Below are positions 21,920-33,144 of a stretch of 64,000 nucleotides of DNA, piece after piece (position 1 is the stretch's first letter; each line of letters opens with the position of its first letter). The stretch is from Cognatiluteimonas weifangensis. GTDB lineage: Bacteria > Pseudomonadota > Gammaproteobacteria > Xanthomonadales > Xanthomonadaceae. The stretch is from positions 62,001 through 126,000 of the forward strand of contig NZ_QVPD01000002.1 in the NCBI RefSeq assembly GCF_003416885.1, written 5' to 3'. The notes beneath the pieces were generated by a model that saw only the letters and a list, made by a program, of their open reading frames with translations, searched no databases and was not told the DNA's origin. Position numbers and translations under genes: made by a program.

Positions 21920-23266
21920 TCACGGGCGCGCGATGCCGAGGCGGTCGAGGCGGCGGTACAACGCCTGCCGCGACAGGCCGAGTTCCGCCGCGGCCTGGGC
22001 CAGGATGCCGCCGTTGCGCGCCAGCGCGGCTTCGATCGTGGCGCGGTCGGGTTCGTCGCCGCCGACCACCGACGCCACGCCCGCCGCCGCCGGCGCCGGC
22101 AGCCCCAGGTCGGCCGCGCCCAGGGTTGCGGTCTTCGCCAGCAAGGCCGCGCGCTGCACGGCATTGCGCAGTTCGCGCACGTTGCCGGGCCAGCGGTGGG
22201 CGAGCAGAGCGCGCACGGCGTCGTCGCCCAACTGCTTGCCGGGCGGCAGGAAATGGCGCGCCAGCGGCAGGATGTCGTCCGGGCGCTCGGCCAGCGGCGG
22301 CAACGCCAATTCGATCGCGTTGAGCCGGTAATAGAGGTCCTCGCGGAACTGCCCGGCGCGGATCAGTGCCGGCAGGTCGGCGTTGGTGGCGCTGACGATG
22401 CGCACCTTCACCTGGCGTTCCTTGTTGCCGCCCAGGCGCTGGAAGCGGCCGGTCTCCAGCACCCGCAGCAATTTCACCTGCCCGGCCGCGGGCAGCGTAC
22501 CGATCTCGTCCAGGAACAGGGTGCCGCCGTCGGCGGCCTCGAACTTGCCCTCGCGCGCGCGCTGCGCGCCGGTGTAGGCGCCGGCCTCGGCGCCGAACAG
22601 TTCCGCCTCGATCAACTCGGCCGGCAGCGCGCCGCAGTTGAGCGCGACGAACGGGCCGTCCTTGACCAGCGAATTGGCATGCACGATCTCGGCGATCTTT
22701 TCCTTGCCGGCGCCGTTGGGACCGACGATCAGCACCGGCAGCTCCGAGCGCGCGACCTGGCAGGCCAGCGCCAGCACGCGCTCGCTGGCGGCATCGGCGA
22801 ACACGTAGCCGCGCAGGTCGAAATCGCGTTCCAGCGCGCTGCGGCGGCGTTGCGCGCCCTGGCGGTGGCGCGCAAGCTCGCGCCGCGTTTCCGACAGCTC
22901 CAGCAGGTTGTTGACCGTCGCCAGCAGCTTGCGATCGTCCCAGGGCTTGGCCAGGTAGTCGGCGGCGCCGGCGCGGACCAGGTCGACCGCGGCCTCCAGG
23001 TGGGTCCAGGCGGTCAGCAGGATCACCGGCAGGTCGGGATGGCGCGCGCGGATCTGCGCGAACAGCGCCGCGCCTTCCTCGCCGGAGGTGGTGTCGGCGC
23101 GGAAGTTCATGTCCTGCACCACCAGGTCGACGGGTTCGCGCTCCAGCAGCGCGAGTCCGGCCTCCGGCGTGGTCGCCGCGCGGGTGGCGATGTCGTGCAG
23201 GGAGAACAGCGTGTCCAGTGCGGTGGCGACCGCGGGGTTGTCGTCGATGACCAGGATCGTGGGCAT
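21920..23266 (-). CDS. NtrC-family sigma54-dependent response regulator
   Basis: A 448-residue activator: receiver domain (acidic pair Asp8/Asp9, phosphoacceptor Asp52, Lys107), AAA+ domain and a Fis-type helix-turn-helix (AAAELGLSRQALYRRL). The Walker A is GPNGAGKE (182-189) instead of the common GESGTGKE, and the sigma54-contact loop is GAYTGA (229-234) rather than GAFTGA; Tyr for Phe is a known active variant. It should activate a sigma54 promoter when phosphorylated by the downstream kinase. A near-consensus sigma54 site lies upstream of the first gene of this unit, suggesting autoregulation. Confidence 0.92.
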   Translation of the reverse strand: MPTILVIDDNPAVATALDTLFSLHDIATRAATTPEAGLALLEREPVDLVVQDMNFRADTTSGEEGAALFAQIRARHPDLPVILLTAWTHLEAAVDLVRAGAADYLAKPWDDRKLLATVNNLLELSETRRELARHRQGAQRRRSALERDFDLRGYVFADAASERVLALACQVARSELPVLIVGPNGAGKEKIAEIVHANSLVKDGPFVALNCGALPAELIEAELFGAEAGAYTGAQRAREGKFEAADGGTLFLDEIGTLPAAGQVKLLRVLETGRFQRLGGNKERQVKVRIVSATNADLPALIRAGQFREDLYYRLNAIELALPPLAERPDDILPLARHFLPPGKQLGDDAVRALLAHRWPGNVRELRNAVQRAALLAKTATLGAADLGLPAPAAAGVASVVGGDEPDRATIEAALARNGGILAQAAAELGLSRQALYRRLDRLGIARP

Positions 23267-23421
23267 GGCGTCCTTATACCGTTCCGGACCGGCGTCGGGG
23301 AGGCGGCGCCCGCCTGCGGGGCGTCGGCCCGGGCGCAACCGCGCGCCCGGCTGCGCCCGCGACCCGCAGCGGCGCCGGCAGCGCGGACGGCGGGGTAAAG
23401 AGGCCGTCCATGACGCCGTCC

Positions 23422-24648
23422 TCAGACGCTGCGGGTGGCGACGGCCGGCGGCACTGCGGCGGCGCGGCGCGCCGGACCGAGCACCGACAGCTGGCCCAGT
23501 AGCCACAGCACCAGCGCGCCGACCGGCAGGTAGATCGCCGGCAGCCGCGGCAGCTCCGCCTTCGACATCATCAGCTGGTTGAGGCCGTAGGCCAGTAGCA
23601 TGCCGATGACGATGCCGGCCGTGGCCAGCACGAAGTTCTCGAGCTGGAAGTAGCGCAGGATCTGGCCGCGGGTCGCGCCCAGCGCGCGGCGCACGCCGAT
23701 CTGCTTGGTGCGCTGCTGCACCCAGAAACTGGCCAGGCCGACGATGCCCAGCGCGGTGACGATCAGCAGCAGCACGCTCACGATCACCAGCATCCACGAC
23801 ATCGCGCGGTCCTGGCGGTAGTAGTCGCTGCGCATTTCCTGGAGCGTCTGCTGCTTGAGGATGATCCGGCTGGGGCCATTGCGCTCCAGCGCATCGACCG
23901 CGGCCTTCAGCACCTCGGCGCGACGCTCCGGCGAGGCGCGGATCAGGTAGTTGCCGCCGACGCTGAACGGCACTCGCAGCGGCAGGATCATCGAGTAGTA
24001 GTAGGCCTCCGGGCCGCCCATCTCGTTGGGACGCGCCAGCTTGTCGACCACGCCGACCACGCGGGTGCCACCCTCGCCCCAGCTGTAGAAGGTCTTGCCC
24101 AGCGGATTCTGCCCGGGCCACAGCTTCTCGCCCATGTCCCTGGTGATGATCGCCGCCGGCACCGACAGGTTGGCGGCCGGGTTGTTGAACGCATCCCAGT
24201 CCAGCAGCTCGTCGGCGCTGAAGTAGCGGCCGGCGACCAGGGTCAGGCCCATGGTCGCGGGCAGCGTTTCGTCGCCGAGGTAGGTGGTCGCGTTGAGCGA
24301 GGGCTGCCGCTGCTCCTGGGTGAGGGTGACGCCGCTGTTCCAGGAGCTGTTGCCGAAGTTCACCTCGTTGGTGACGCTGGCCGACTTCACCCCAGGGATC
24401 GCGCGCAGCGCGGCCAGGTCGGAAGCGGTCAGCGCCGCGGCGTTGTCGCTCTGGCCGATGCCGGTGATCTGGATGCGGACGATCTCGTCCTCGGCGACGC
24501 CGCTGGGGCGGTCCATCCGCTCCAGGCGGCCGCCGATCAGGAACATCGCGTTGCAGATGATCGCGCAGCTCAGCGCGATCTCGAGCACGATCAGCGCGGC
24601 GGCGGTCTTGTGCCGGCGCAGGGTCGATAGGATGGGGCGCAGTTCCAT
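23422..24648 (-). CDS. ABC transporter permease, MacB/FtsX type (second of pair)
   Basis: A 408-residue permease with one N-terminal helix (about residues 18-40), a large periplasmic MacB-type core domain (about 45-280) and three C-terminal helices, the FtsX layout. FtsX family residues are seen in RTKQIGVRRALGATRGQILR. MacB-like pumps use the periplasmic domain to move peptides or toxins outward rather than across the inner membrane. It lies 25 bp after the first permease; together they would form a heterodimer with the ATPase at 26001-26723. Confidence 0.88.
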   Translation of the reverse strand: MELRPILSTLRRHKTAAALIVLEIALSCAIICNAMFLIGGRLERMDRPSGVAEDEIVRIQITGIGQSDNAAALTASDLAALRAIPGVKSASVTNEVNFGNSSWNSGVTLTQEQRQPSLNATTYLGDETLPATMGLTLVAGRYFSADELLDWDAFNNPAANLSVPAAIITRDMGEKLWPGQNPLGKTFYSWGEGGTRVVGVVDKLARPNEMGGPEAYYYSMILPLRVPFSVGGNYLIRASPERRAEVLKAAVDALERNGPSRIILKQQTLQEMRSDYYRQDRAMSWMLVIVSVLLLIVTALGIVGLASFWVQQRTKQIGVRRALGATRGQILRYFQLENFVLATAGIVIGMLLAYGLNQLMMSKAELPRLPAIYLPVGALVLWLLGQLSVLGPARRAAAVPPAVATRSV

Positions 24649-24673
24649 GTGGGTTCTCCGGAAAAGGGCGCGG

Positions 24674-25990
24674 CTACTGCGACTTGAGCTGGATGGCGGG
24701 GGCGACCTGGCAGGCGTGCCAGGCCGGCAGCAGCCCGGCCAGCACGCTGGCGGCGATCGCGAGCGCGAAGGTCGTCGTCAGCATCGGGATGTCCAGGTGG
24801 ATGAGGTCGGAGAAGCCGGTGGGCTGCTGGCGGATGCCCCACAGGCCCAGTTGCGCCAGGCCGAGGCCGAGGATGCCGCCGGCCAGGCCGACGGTGCCGG
24901 CCTCCACCAGGCACTGCGCGAAGATCGCCAGGCGCGATGCGCCCAGCGCGCGGCGCACACCGATCTCGCTGGAGCGGCGCATGAACTTCGCCAGCAGCAG
25001 GCCGACGGTGTTGAGCAGGCACACCAGCAGGAAGCCGAACGCCAGCCATACCTGCATGCGCACGTCGTTGGGCACCACGCGCTTGAAGTCCAGCCATTCC
25101 ATCAGGCTGCGCAGGCGCACGTTGGTCGGCCGCAGGAAGCGCCCGGCCGCGCGCTGCTGGTCGGAGTAGTTGACGAGGTACTGGCGGTAGTTCGCGACCT
25201 TGTCCGCGGTGCCGAGTTCGACCCAGTACTGGATCCAGACGCAGGGCGCGTTGACGCCGGTTTCGCCTTCGGGGTCGTCGCTGTCGGCGCCGGACGGCCA
25301 GCAGTTCATGCTGCCGTTGCGGTCCATCTTCAGGTCGCGCGAAGTCGAGAACGGCACGTAGGCCTGCTCGGCTTCGCCGTAGCGGTCGGAGTTGAGGTCG
25401 TAGAACCGGGGTGCCGGGCGCCAGTCGCCGAGCACGCCGACCACCTGGAAATCGGCGCCGTTGAGGCGCACGGTCCTGCCGACGCTGTCGCCGCCGTCGA
25501 ACAGCTTCTCGTTGAGCGCCTGGGAGATCACCGCGACCCGCGCATGGCGCGCATCCTGCTCGGCGCTCCAGCCGCCGCCATGCAGGAACGGGATGTCGAA
25601 CATCGGGAAGAAATCGGCGCTGGTGTAGCGGGCGTCGGCGTAGAACGGATCCAGGCCCTGCTTGCCCGGTTCGATGGCGGCGTTGCCGCCGGTCATCATC
25701 GCCTGGCGGTCGCCGCGCTTCTGCCGCAGCAGTTCCTCGGCGTCGAATCGGGTCAGCTGTTCCTCCGGCTCCTCGCCGGGGTTGTAGCCATCCAGGCTCG
25801 CCGGGTCGAGCTGCACGAAGAACAGCTTGTCGCTCTTCTGCGGCAGCGGGTCGCCGGACAGCACGTGGAAGATCGTCAGCGTGGTCATGCTGGCGCCGAT
25901 GCCGAGCGCGATCGCCAGCACCATCAGCGCGGTCAGGACCTTGTTGCGGCGGAAGCTGCGCAATGCGAGGTCGAAGTAGTAGGCGAACAT
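24674..25990 (-). CDS. ABC transporter permease, MacB/FtsX type (first of pair)
   Basis: A 438-residue permease with the same one-plus-three helix layout and a large periplasmic domain. The conserved cytoplasmic loop is RRSSEIGVRRALGASR. Its periplasmic domain is longer and richer in charged and aromatic residues than that of the paired permease, so the two subunits have diverged. It starts 10 bp after the ATPase gene. Confidence 0.88.
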   Translation of the reverse strand: MFAYYFDLALRSFRRNKVLTALMVLAIALGIGASMTTLTIFHVLSGDPLPQKSDKLFFVQLDPASLDGYNPGEEPEEQLTRFDAEELLRQKRGDRQAMMTGGNAAIEPGKQGLDPFYADARYTSADFFPMFDIPFLHGGGWSAEQDARHARVAVISQALNEKLFDGGDSVGRTVRLNGADFQVVGVLGDWRPAPRFYDLNSDRYGEAEQAYVPFSTSRDLKMDRNGSMNCWPSGADSDDPEGETGVNAPCVWIQYWVELGTADKVANYRQYLVNYSDQQRAAGRFLRPTNVRLRSLMEWLDFKRVVPNDVRMQVWLAFGFLLVCLLNTVGLLLAKFMRRSSEIGVRRALGASRLAIFAQCLVEAGTVGLAGGILGLGLAQLGLWGIRQQPTGFSDLIHLDIPMLTTTFALAIAASVLAGLLPAWHACQVAPAIQLKSQ

Positions 25991-26000
25991 CGGCGTCTCC

Positions 26001-26723
<723 letters not shown>

Positions 26724-26795
26724 GGCGATGTTCCTTCTGCTTCGTGGCCCGGGACGCGGTCCCGGACGGGGTGGGGATCTGTTGCGGTGGGACGG

Positions 26796-28076
26796 TCAGT
26801 GGATGACCACGCGCTCGGCGTCGCCGAACTGGTCGCTGCCGGAGACCACGATGCGGTCGCCTTCCCTGGCGCCGTCGAGGATCTCGACCGCGCCCAGGCT
26901 GCTGGCGCCGATGCGGATCGGGCGCTTGACCGCGCTGTCGCCGTCCATGACGTAGGCGCTGGCGCCGCCGCCCTGCTCCAGGAACGGCCCGCGATCGACC
27001 ATCAGCACGTTGCGGCGGGTGTCGAGCAGGATCCGCGCCGACAGCCGCTGGTTCTGCCGCAGCCCCGGCGGCTGCTTGTCCTTGAAGCGCAGGCGCGCGA
27101 CGACTTCGCCGTTGACCACTTCCGGCGACACCGCGGAAACCTCGCCGGCGAACGGCTGGCCGGAACCGCTGGCGAGTTGCGCCGGCATGCCGATCGCCAG
27201 GTCGCGGGCGAAGCTTTCGGGCACCTTGATCTCGACCTCGAAGCGCGACAGGTCGACCACGCCCAGCACCGGCGCGTTGGCGGCGACGTTGGCGCGCTGT
27301 GCGACCTGCACCTGTCCGACCTGGCCGTCGAACGGCGCGCGCAGGGTCAGCGCATCGACCTGACGCTGCAGCTCGGCGACGACCGCGCGCTGGCGGTCGG
27401 CGAGCAGGCGCTTGTTGCGGATGTCCAGGCCGGCGCCGCGGTCCTGCAGGCCGTAATCCTGCTGCGCGTGCTGCAGACCGATGTCGGCGCTGCGCAGCGC
27501 GTCCTGGGCCCGGGCGACGTCGATCTGCGCCACGGCGCCGCCGTCGAAGGCACGCTGGTTGCGTTCTAGGTCGCGCAGCGCGGCCTGGCGTTCGATCTGC
27601 GCCTGGTCGAGCAGCTTGCGCGCGGTGGAGCGTGCCAGCTGCGCATCGAGCGCGGCGCGGCTGGCCTCGGCCTCCACGCTGGCCAGCGTCGCCTCTTCCT
27701 GCGCGAGCTTGCTGCGCAGTTCCGGGCTGTCGATCTCCGCCAGCGCCTGGCCCTGCTTCACAGCGTCGCCGGCGACCACGTGCAGGAGCACCGTACCGCC
27801 GGCGACCGCGTACAGGATCGGGCTGTTGGCGGCGATCACCCGGCCCTCGGCGGAGATGTCGCGGACCAGGTCGCCGCGCTCGACCGTGGCGATGCGCACG
27901 CGGTCGGCGTCGAACGAGCGGCTGCCCGCGCTCCAGCCCGACAGCAGCCACGCGGCCAGCAGCACGACCGTGCCGGCGATGCCGCCGGCGAGCAGCCAGC
28001 CGCGGCGCGTGCGCGCCTGTCCACCGGCGGCGGTGGCGAGCGGGCGGTCCTGGGCGGAGGTGTCGCGGATAGGCAT
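26796..28076 (-). CDS. HlyD/MacA-type periplasmic adaptor
   Basis: A 426-residue adaptor: one N-terminal membrane helix (about residues 27-47), a lipoyl/barrel-sandwich pair (LYAVAGGTVLLHVVAGD and LRAPFDGQVGQVQVA), a long alpha-helical hairpin between them and a C-terminal barrel region. It links the ABC permeases to an outer-membrane channel. The ATG at 28076 is used; an in-frame TTG at 28094 would add six residues. First gene of the leftward efflux/two-component unit, 26 nt downstream of the predicted start site of a sigma54 promoter. Confidence 0.88.
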   Translation of the reverse strand: MPIRDTSAQDRPLATAAGGQARTRRGWLLAGGIAGTVVLLAAWLLSGWSAGSRSFDADRVRIATVERGDLVRDISAEGRVIAANSPILYAVAGGTVLLHVVAGDAVKQGQALAEIDSPELRSKLAQEEATLASVEAEASRAALDAQLARSTARKLLDQAQIERQAALRDLERNQRAFDGGAVAQIDVARAQDALRSADIGLQHAQQDYGLQDRGAGLDIRNKRLLADRQRAVVAELQRQVDALTLRAPFDGQVGQVQVAQRANVAANAPVLGVVDLSRFEVEIKVPESFARDLAIGMPAQLASGSGQPFAGEVSAVSPEVVNGEVVARLRFKDKQPPGLRQNQRLSARILLDTRRNVLMVDRGPFLEQGGGASAYVMDGDSAVKRPIRIGASSLGAVEILDGAREGDRIVVSGSDQFGDAERVVIH

Positions 28077-28110
28077 GTGGACAAGGCTCGGCAAGGGTTC
28101 CGGGCTTGTT

Positions 28111-28130
28111 CAAGCAGGTCGCGTGCCAAT
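28111..28130 (-). promoter_or_regulatory. Sigma54 (-24/-12) promoter of the efflux/two-component unit
   Basis: On the minus strand the sequence TTGGCACGCGACCTGCTT matches the RpoN consensus YTGGCACG-N4-TTGCW at 12 of 13 defined positions, with exactly 10 nt between the GG and GC doublets. It ends about 35 bp before the adaptor ATG. The unit it would drive ends with an NtrC-type activator and its kinase. Confidence 0.75.
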
Positions 28131-28159
28131 CTCCAAGCGATTGATGCGAAAAAGAAAAA

Positions 28160-28223
28160 GCCCCGGCTCCGGCTGTCCGGCGGACACCGTTGCGGCGTCC
28201 GCCGGACAGCCGGACGCCGGGGC
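28160..28223 (-). promoter_or_regulatory. Large inverted repeat upstream of the sigma54 promoter: activator site or terminator
   Basis: Two perfect 17-bp arms (CCGGCTGTCCGGCGGAC at 28169-28185 and its complement at 28197-28213) flank an 11-nt loop, with a further 7-bp outer stem GCCCCGG. On the minus strand the structure is followed by T5CT5, the form of an intrinsic terminator. Its centre lies near -89 from the predicted sigma54 start site, a typical distance for an NtrC-type upstream activator site. Which role applies cannot be decided from sequence. Confidence 0.6.
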
Positions 28224-28265
28224 CAGCGGCTACACTGACGCCTCCCCCGCAAGGAACGTCCTGCC

Positions 28266-30098
<1,833 letters not shown>

Positions 30099-30137
30099 TC
30101 GTCTCCGGCCTGACTTCGAGTCATGGCCTGCATTCGT

Positions 30138-30383
30138 GAGATCGGCTTCGGACGGAGTCGCCGCCCGGCGGGTTGGGGTGCTGCGCCCTCCTGATGGTGC
30201 CCTGTCTTCAAGCTGGGGCGCGGGCCATCCCTGGCTTGACGTCACGTCGGGATCGGCTTCGGAGGGAGTCGTCGCCCGGCGGGCTGGGGGTGCTGCGCCC
30301 TCCTGACGACCTCCTGTCTTTAAGTCGGGTCGTGGACCATCCATGGTCCACTCTCCGCACCCCCAGCCCGCCGGGCGACGACT
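30138..30383. repeat. Direct and inverted repeats downstream of glmS
   Basis: Two direct copies of about 97 bp (30138-30234 and 30249-30346) are clearly alike, each running from GATCGGCTTCGGA to GGACCATCCATGG or its variant. A 27-nt stretch of the second copy (30267-30293) returns as a perfect inverted copy at 30357-30383. A small palindrome GTGGACCAT-CC-ATGGTCCAC lies at 30332-30351. The region has no gene; it looks like a cluster of intergenic repeat units. Confidence 0.75.
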
Positions 30384-30444
30384 TGGCGAGATTGGAGGTC
30401 ATCGCTTCGTGGGGCTTTTCTACAAGCGCCGACTCACTGCCTGG

Positions 30445-30550
30445 AAGCCGGTGGCCCGGCCTGTGCGGGACCGTCGGCGGCATGGATGCCGCCGAGGAGC
30501 CTCCAGGGATGGATTCACGGCGTGTCCCGTACAGGCCGGGCCACCGGCTT
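30445..30550. repeat. 106-bp cruciform-like repeat element
   Basis: Outer arms of 27 nt (30445-30471 and 30524-30550) are complementary at 26 of 27 positions and enclose a perfect palindrome CGGCGGCAT-GG-ATGCCGCCG (30475-30494). A degenerate copy of the right arm (CGGCGTGTCCCGCGCAGG) recurs near 30657-30674. Similar elements are common between genes in Lysobacter/Xanthomonas-type genomes. No open frame within it is convincing. Confidence 0.7.
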
Positions 30551-30724
30551 CCCCCCATAAAAGCTTCCGAACTTGAGTCCTGCATCCACGGGGCACGCCT
30601 CACAAGCCGGGCGCCGCTTTCCTGCAGAGGTTTCAGAGCTTGGAGGAGGTACTCACGGCGTGTCCCGCGCAGGCTGGTTCATCGGCTTCCCTCGAGGCGT
30701 TTCGCACTTGAAGGAAGAACCAGG

Positions 30725-30746
30725 AAGGCCCGACTTGCCGGGCCTT
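30725..30746. terminator. Hairpin terminator downstream of btuB
   Basis: An 8-bp stem AAGGCCCG/CGGGCCTT with a 6-nt loop, followed on the plus strand by TT and preceded by AA-rich sequence. It lies 31 bp past the stop of the leftward btuB gene and can act on both strands. Confidence 0.65.
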
Positions 30747-30776
30747 TTGCATCCATGCGTTGTCGCTCCGGAGCCC

Positions 30777-32660
30777 TTATTGCGGCGCCCAGCGCAGGGT
30801 GAGGCCGAATTCGCGGCCTGGCTGGCGGTAGTAGGCGGCGGTTTCGTAATCGCGGTCGAAGGCGTTGCGCACGCTGGCCTGCAGCGTCCAGGCGCGGGCG
30901 AAGGCGAGTTCCGCGCGCAGGTCCACGGTGGCGTAACCGCCCAGGCGCAGCGCGTTGCCGACGTCGTCGTAGCGCGCGCCCTCGGCCACCCAGCTGGCGC
31001 CGATGCGCCAGTCGCCGAAGCGGCGGTCCGCATCCACGCGCGCGGTCCGGCGCGCGCGCCGCGGCAGCAGCTTGCCGTCATCGGTGGTGCTGCGGTTGCG
31101 CGGATCCAGCACGCTGGCCTGCGCCGCCAGCTCCCAGCCGGCGAGCGTGGTGCCTGCGGTGAGTTCGGCGCCGCGGATGCGGGCGCTGTCGATGTTGTTG
31201 GCCTGGAAGCGATTGGGGTCGTACACGATCAGCGCGTCGATCGCGGTCTGGAAGGCGTTGAGTTGCCAATGCCATGCGTCGCGACGCTGGGCGAGGCCGA
31301 GTTCGGCGCTGCGCGAGGTTTCCGGGCGCAGGTCGGGGTTGCCGAAGAACGGGTAATAGAGCTCGTTGAAGGTCGGCGCCTTGAATGCGCTGCCGACGCT
31401 GGCGGTGACGCGCAGGCCATGGGCGAAGTCGCGGCCCCAGGCCAGGCTGCCGGTGGTGTGGCCACCGAACTGGTCGTTGTCGTCGCGGCGCAGCGCCGCC
31501 TGCAGGTCGTGGCGGCCGAAGCGGCCCTGGTACTGCGCAAATGCGGCGCGGTTGCCGCGATGGGCGTCGAAGGTCGCGAACGGGCCGGCGACCTCGGCGC
31601 GGTCGCGCGACCAGTCCGCGCCGAGCGTCAGCAGCTGGCCGGCGGCGAGGGTGAGGTCGGTCTGCAGGGTGGCGCTGTCGCGGGTGCTCTGGAAGCGGTC
31701 GCTGAAGACCTGGCCGAGGAAGTTGTCCGAGGCGTCGAGGTTGCGGCCGGCGGCCAGTTGCAGCGTGACGCGCTCGCCGGCGGCGTAGCGCAGCTTGCCG
31801 CCGACCACCTGCTGGATGGTGTCGGAGTTGTCGGGCAGGCCCCAGGCCGGGTCGGCGTCGTAGGCGTTGCGGCCTGCGCTGCGCAATGCGTGCGCGTCGG
31901 CGCTCAGCGCATCGCCGAGCTCGATGCCGGCGCGCAGCGACAGCGCGTTGTTCTCGTAGCCGTCGCGGTCCGGGTCCGGAGAGTCCATGCCGCAGCCGGC
32001 GTAGAACGGCGCGCCGATGCCGCGGCAGGCGTCGATGCCGTCGCTGCCCTGGTGCGTGTAGTCGACGCCGAACCAGCCGCGCGCGCCGCCGATGTCGACG
32101 CCGGCGCCGGCCTCGCGCAGGCCGTGGCTGCCGGCGCCCAGGCGCAGGCGCGGATGCACGCCGTCGCGTCCGCCGCGGGTGAATACCTGGATCACGCCGC
32201 CGATCGCTTCGCTGCCGTACAGGCTGGAGCGCGGGCCGCGCACGATCTCGATGCGCTCGATCAGCTCCAGCGGCAGGTCCTGCAGCGCGGTCAGCCCGGA
32301 GGTCGCCGAGCCGATGCGCACGCCGTCGACGAGGAACAACGTGTGGTCGGACTCGGTGCCGCGCAGGAACAGCGTGGACACCTTGCCGAGCCCGCCCTGG
32401 TTGACCAGGTTGATGCCGGCGCGGCCGCGCAGCAGGTCCGGCAGCGAGCGCGCCTGGCTGCGCTGGATCTGTTCGCGGTCGATGACCTCGACCGCCGCCA
32501 GCGACTGGTCGGCGGTGACCGCGGTGCGGGTGGCGGTGACCACGACCTGGTCCAGTGTGGTGGTCTGGTCGTCCGCGGGCCCGGTCGCGGCCACGGCGGG
32601 CGGCGCCAGCGCGCACGCCACGGCCAGGGAAAGGGAAAGCTGTCGCAAGTGCAGTTGCAT
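30777..32660 (-). CDS. btuB: TonB-dependent vitamin B12 outer-membrane receptor
   Basis: A 627-residue receptor: signal peptide to about residue 26, TonB box region (DQVVVTATR), plug domain (RGTESDHTLFLVDGVRIG, SLYGSEAIGGVIQVFTRGG) and a 22-strand barrel ending in GREFGLTLRW. The plug sequence and the cobalamin riboswitch in its leader identify it as BtuB. The ATG at 32660 has a GGAG box nearby and opens the signal peptide; upstream in-frame codons lie in the leader. It imports cobalamins using TonB energy. No B12 ABC transporter genes follow. Confidence 0.9.
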   Translation of the reverse strand: MQLHLRQLSLSLAVACALAPPAVAATGPADDQTTTLDQVVVTATRTAVTADQSLAAVEVIDREQIQRSQARSLPDLLRGRAGINLVNQGGLGKVSTLFLRGTESDHTLFLVDGVRIGSATSGLTALQDLPLELIERIEIVRGPRSSLYGSEAIGGVIQVFTRGGRDGVHPRLRLGAGSHGLREAGAGVDIGGARGWFGVDYTHQGSDGIDACRGIGAPFYAGCGMDSPDPDRDGYENNALSLRAGIELGDALSADAHALRSAGRNAYDADPAWGLPDNSDTIQQVVGGKLRYAAGERVTLQLAAGRNLDASDNFLGQVFSDRFQSTRDSATLQTDLTLAAGQLLTLGADWSRDRAEVAGPFATFDAHRGNRAAFAQYQGRFGRHDLQAALRRDDNDQFGGHTTGSLAWGRDFAHGLRVTASVGSAFKAPTFNELYYPFFGNPDLRPETSRSAELGLAQRRDAWHWQLNAFQTAIDALIVYDPNRFQANNIDSARIRGAELTAGTTLAGWELAAQASVLDPRNRSTTDDGKLLPRRARRTARVDADRRFGDWRIGASWVAEGARYDDVGNALRLGGYATVDLRAELAFARAWTLQASVRNAFDRDYETAAYYRQPGREFGLTLRWAPQ

Positions 32661-32810
32661 GCAGAGGTCTCCATCGCGCACACCCGCGCGCGCTGAGTGG
32701 GCGGGAGTTACGGCACGCAGGAGGCGGAAGCGAGGGGCCGGGGCACTGCATGCGGTACGCGCGCGCCGGCATCGCCGCCGCAACGCCCTCCGCGTCGCAA
32801 CCAGTCTGCT

Positions 32811-33005
32811 CCGGGCCGGTCTCCGGACTCGCGCGCTGAACCGGCATGCGGGATGCGGTTCCGGCCGCGGCGCCTTCCCGTGCGCGCTGCACAGTGGCGG
32901 ATGCCGTGGCCTGGCGTGCTTACCGTTGCGGGGGCAGTGCCGGAATGGAGGCGTGGACAGCGTGCGCTGTCGGGCTCGTCACCGGCTTCCCGTTTCAACC
33001 CGTGG
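32811..33005 (-). ncRNA. Cobalamin (B12) riboswitch upstream of btuB
   Basis: Read on the minus strand, the leader shows the conserved parts in order: GGGAAGCCGGTGA, then CTGCCCCCGCAACGGTAA, GCCACTGTGCAG, GGGAAGGCG and the B12 box AGTCCGGAGACCGGC (32815-32829). This is the adenosylcobalamin aptamer. It ends about 150 nt before the btuB start codon, leaving room for an expression platform. Binding of B12 should reduce btuB expression. Confidence 0.93.
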
Positions 33006-33040
33006 ACAGGACGTCGCCGGGTCACCTCGAAGCGGAGACG

Positions 33041-33046
33041 ATTGTA
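33041..33046 (-). promoter_or_regulatory. Probable -10 box of btuB
   Basis: TACAAT on the minus strand lies about 40 bp upstream of the riboswitch 5' end, as expected for its promoter. The -35 region is poor (TTTCCC-like at 16 bp). Confidence 0.5.
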
Positions 33047-33144
33047 CCGGATGCGATGGCGGGGGAAACGGGAACCCCGCTACGCAACTAGCCTGAACCC
33101 GTCAACCACCGACCCGTCACCGCCGCGCGGGCGGTCGCCGGCGA

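Noticed and set aside
28077..28265. A glmS ribozyme in the glmS leader
   Set aside because: The leader is short and its only structure is a simple inverted repeat; glmS ribozymes are known from Gram-positive bacteria, and none of the core is seen.
30173..30802. Plus-strand frames of 209 residues and less between glmS and btuB
   Set aside because: They run across repeat elements and palindromes, lack ribosome-binding sites and show no protein-like composition.
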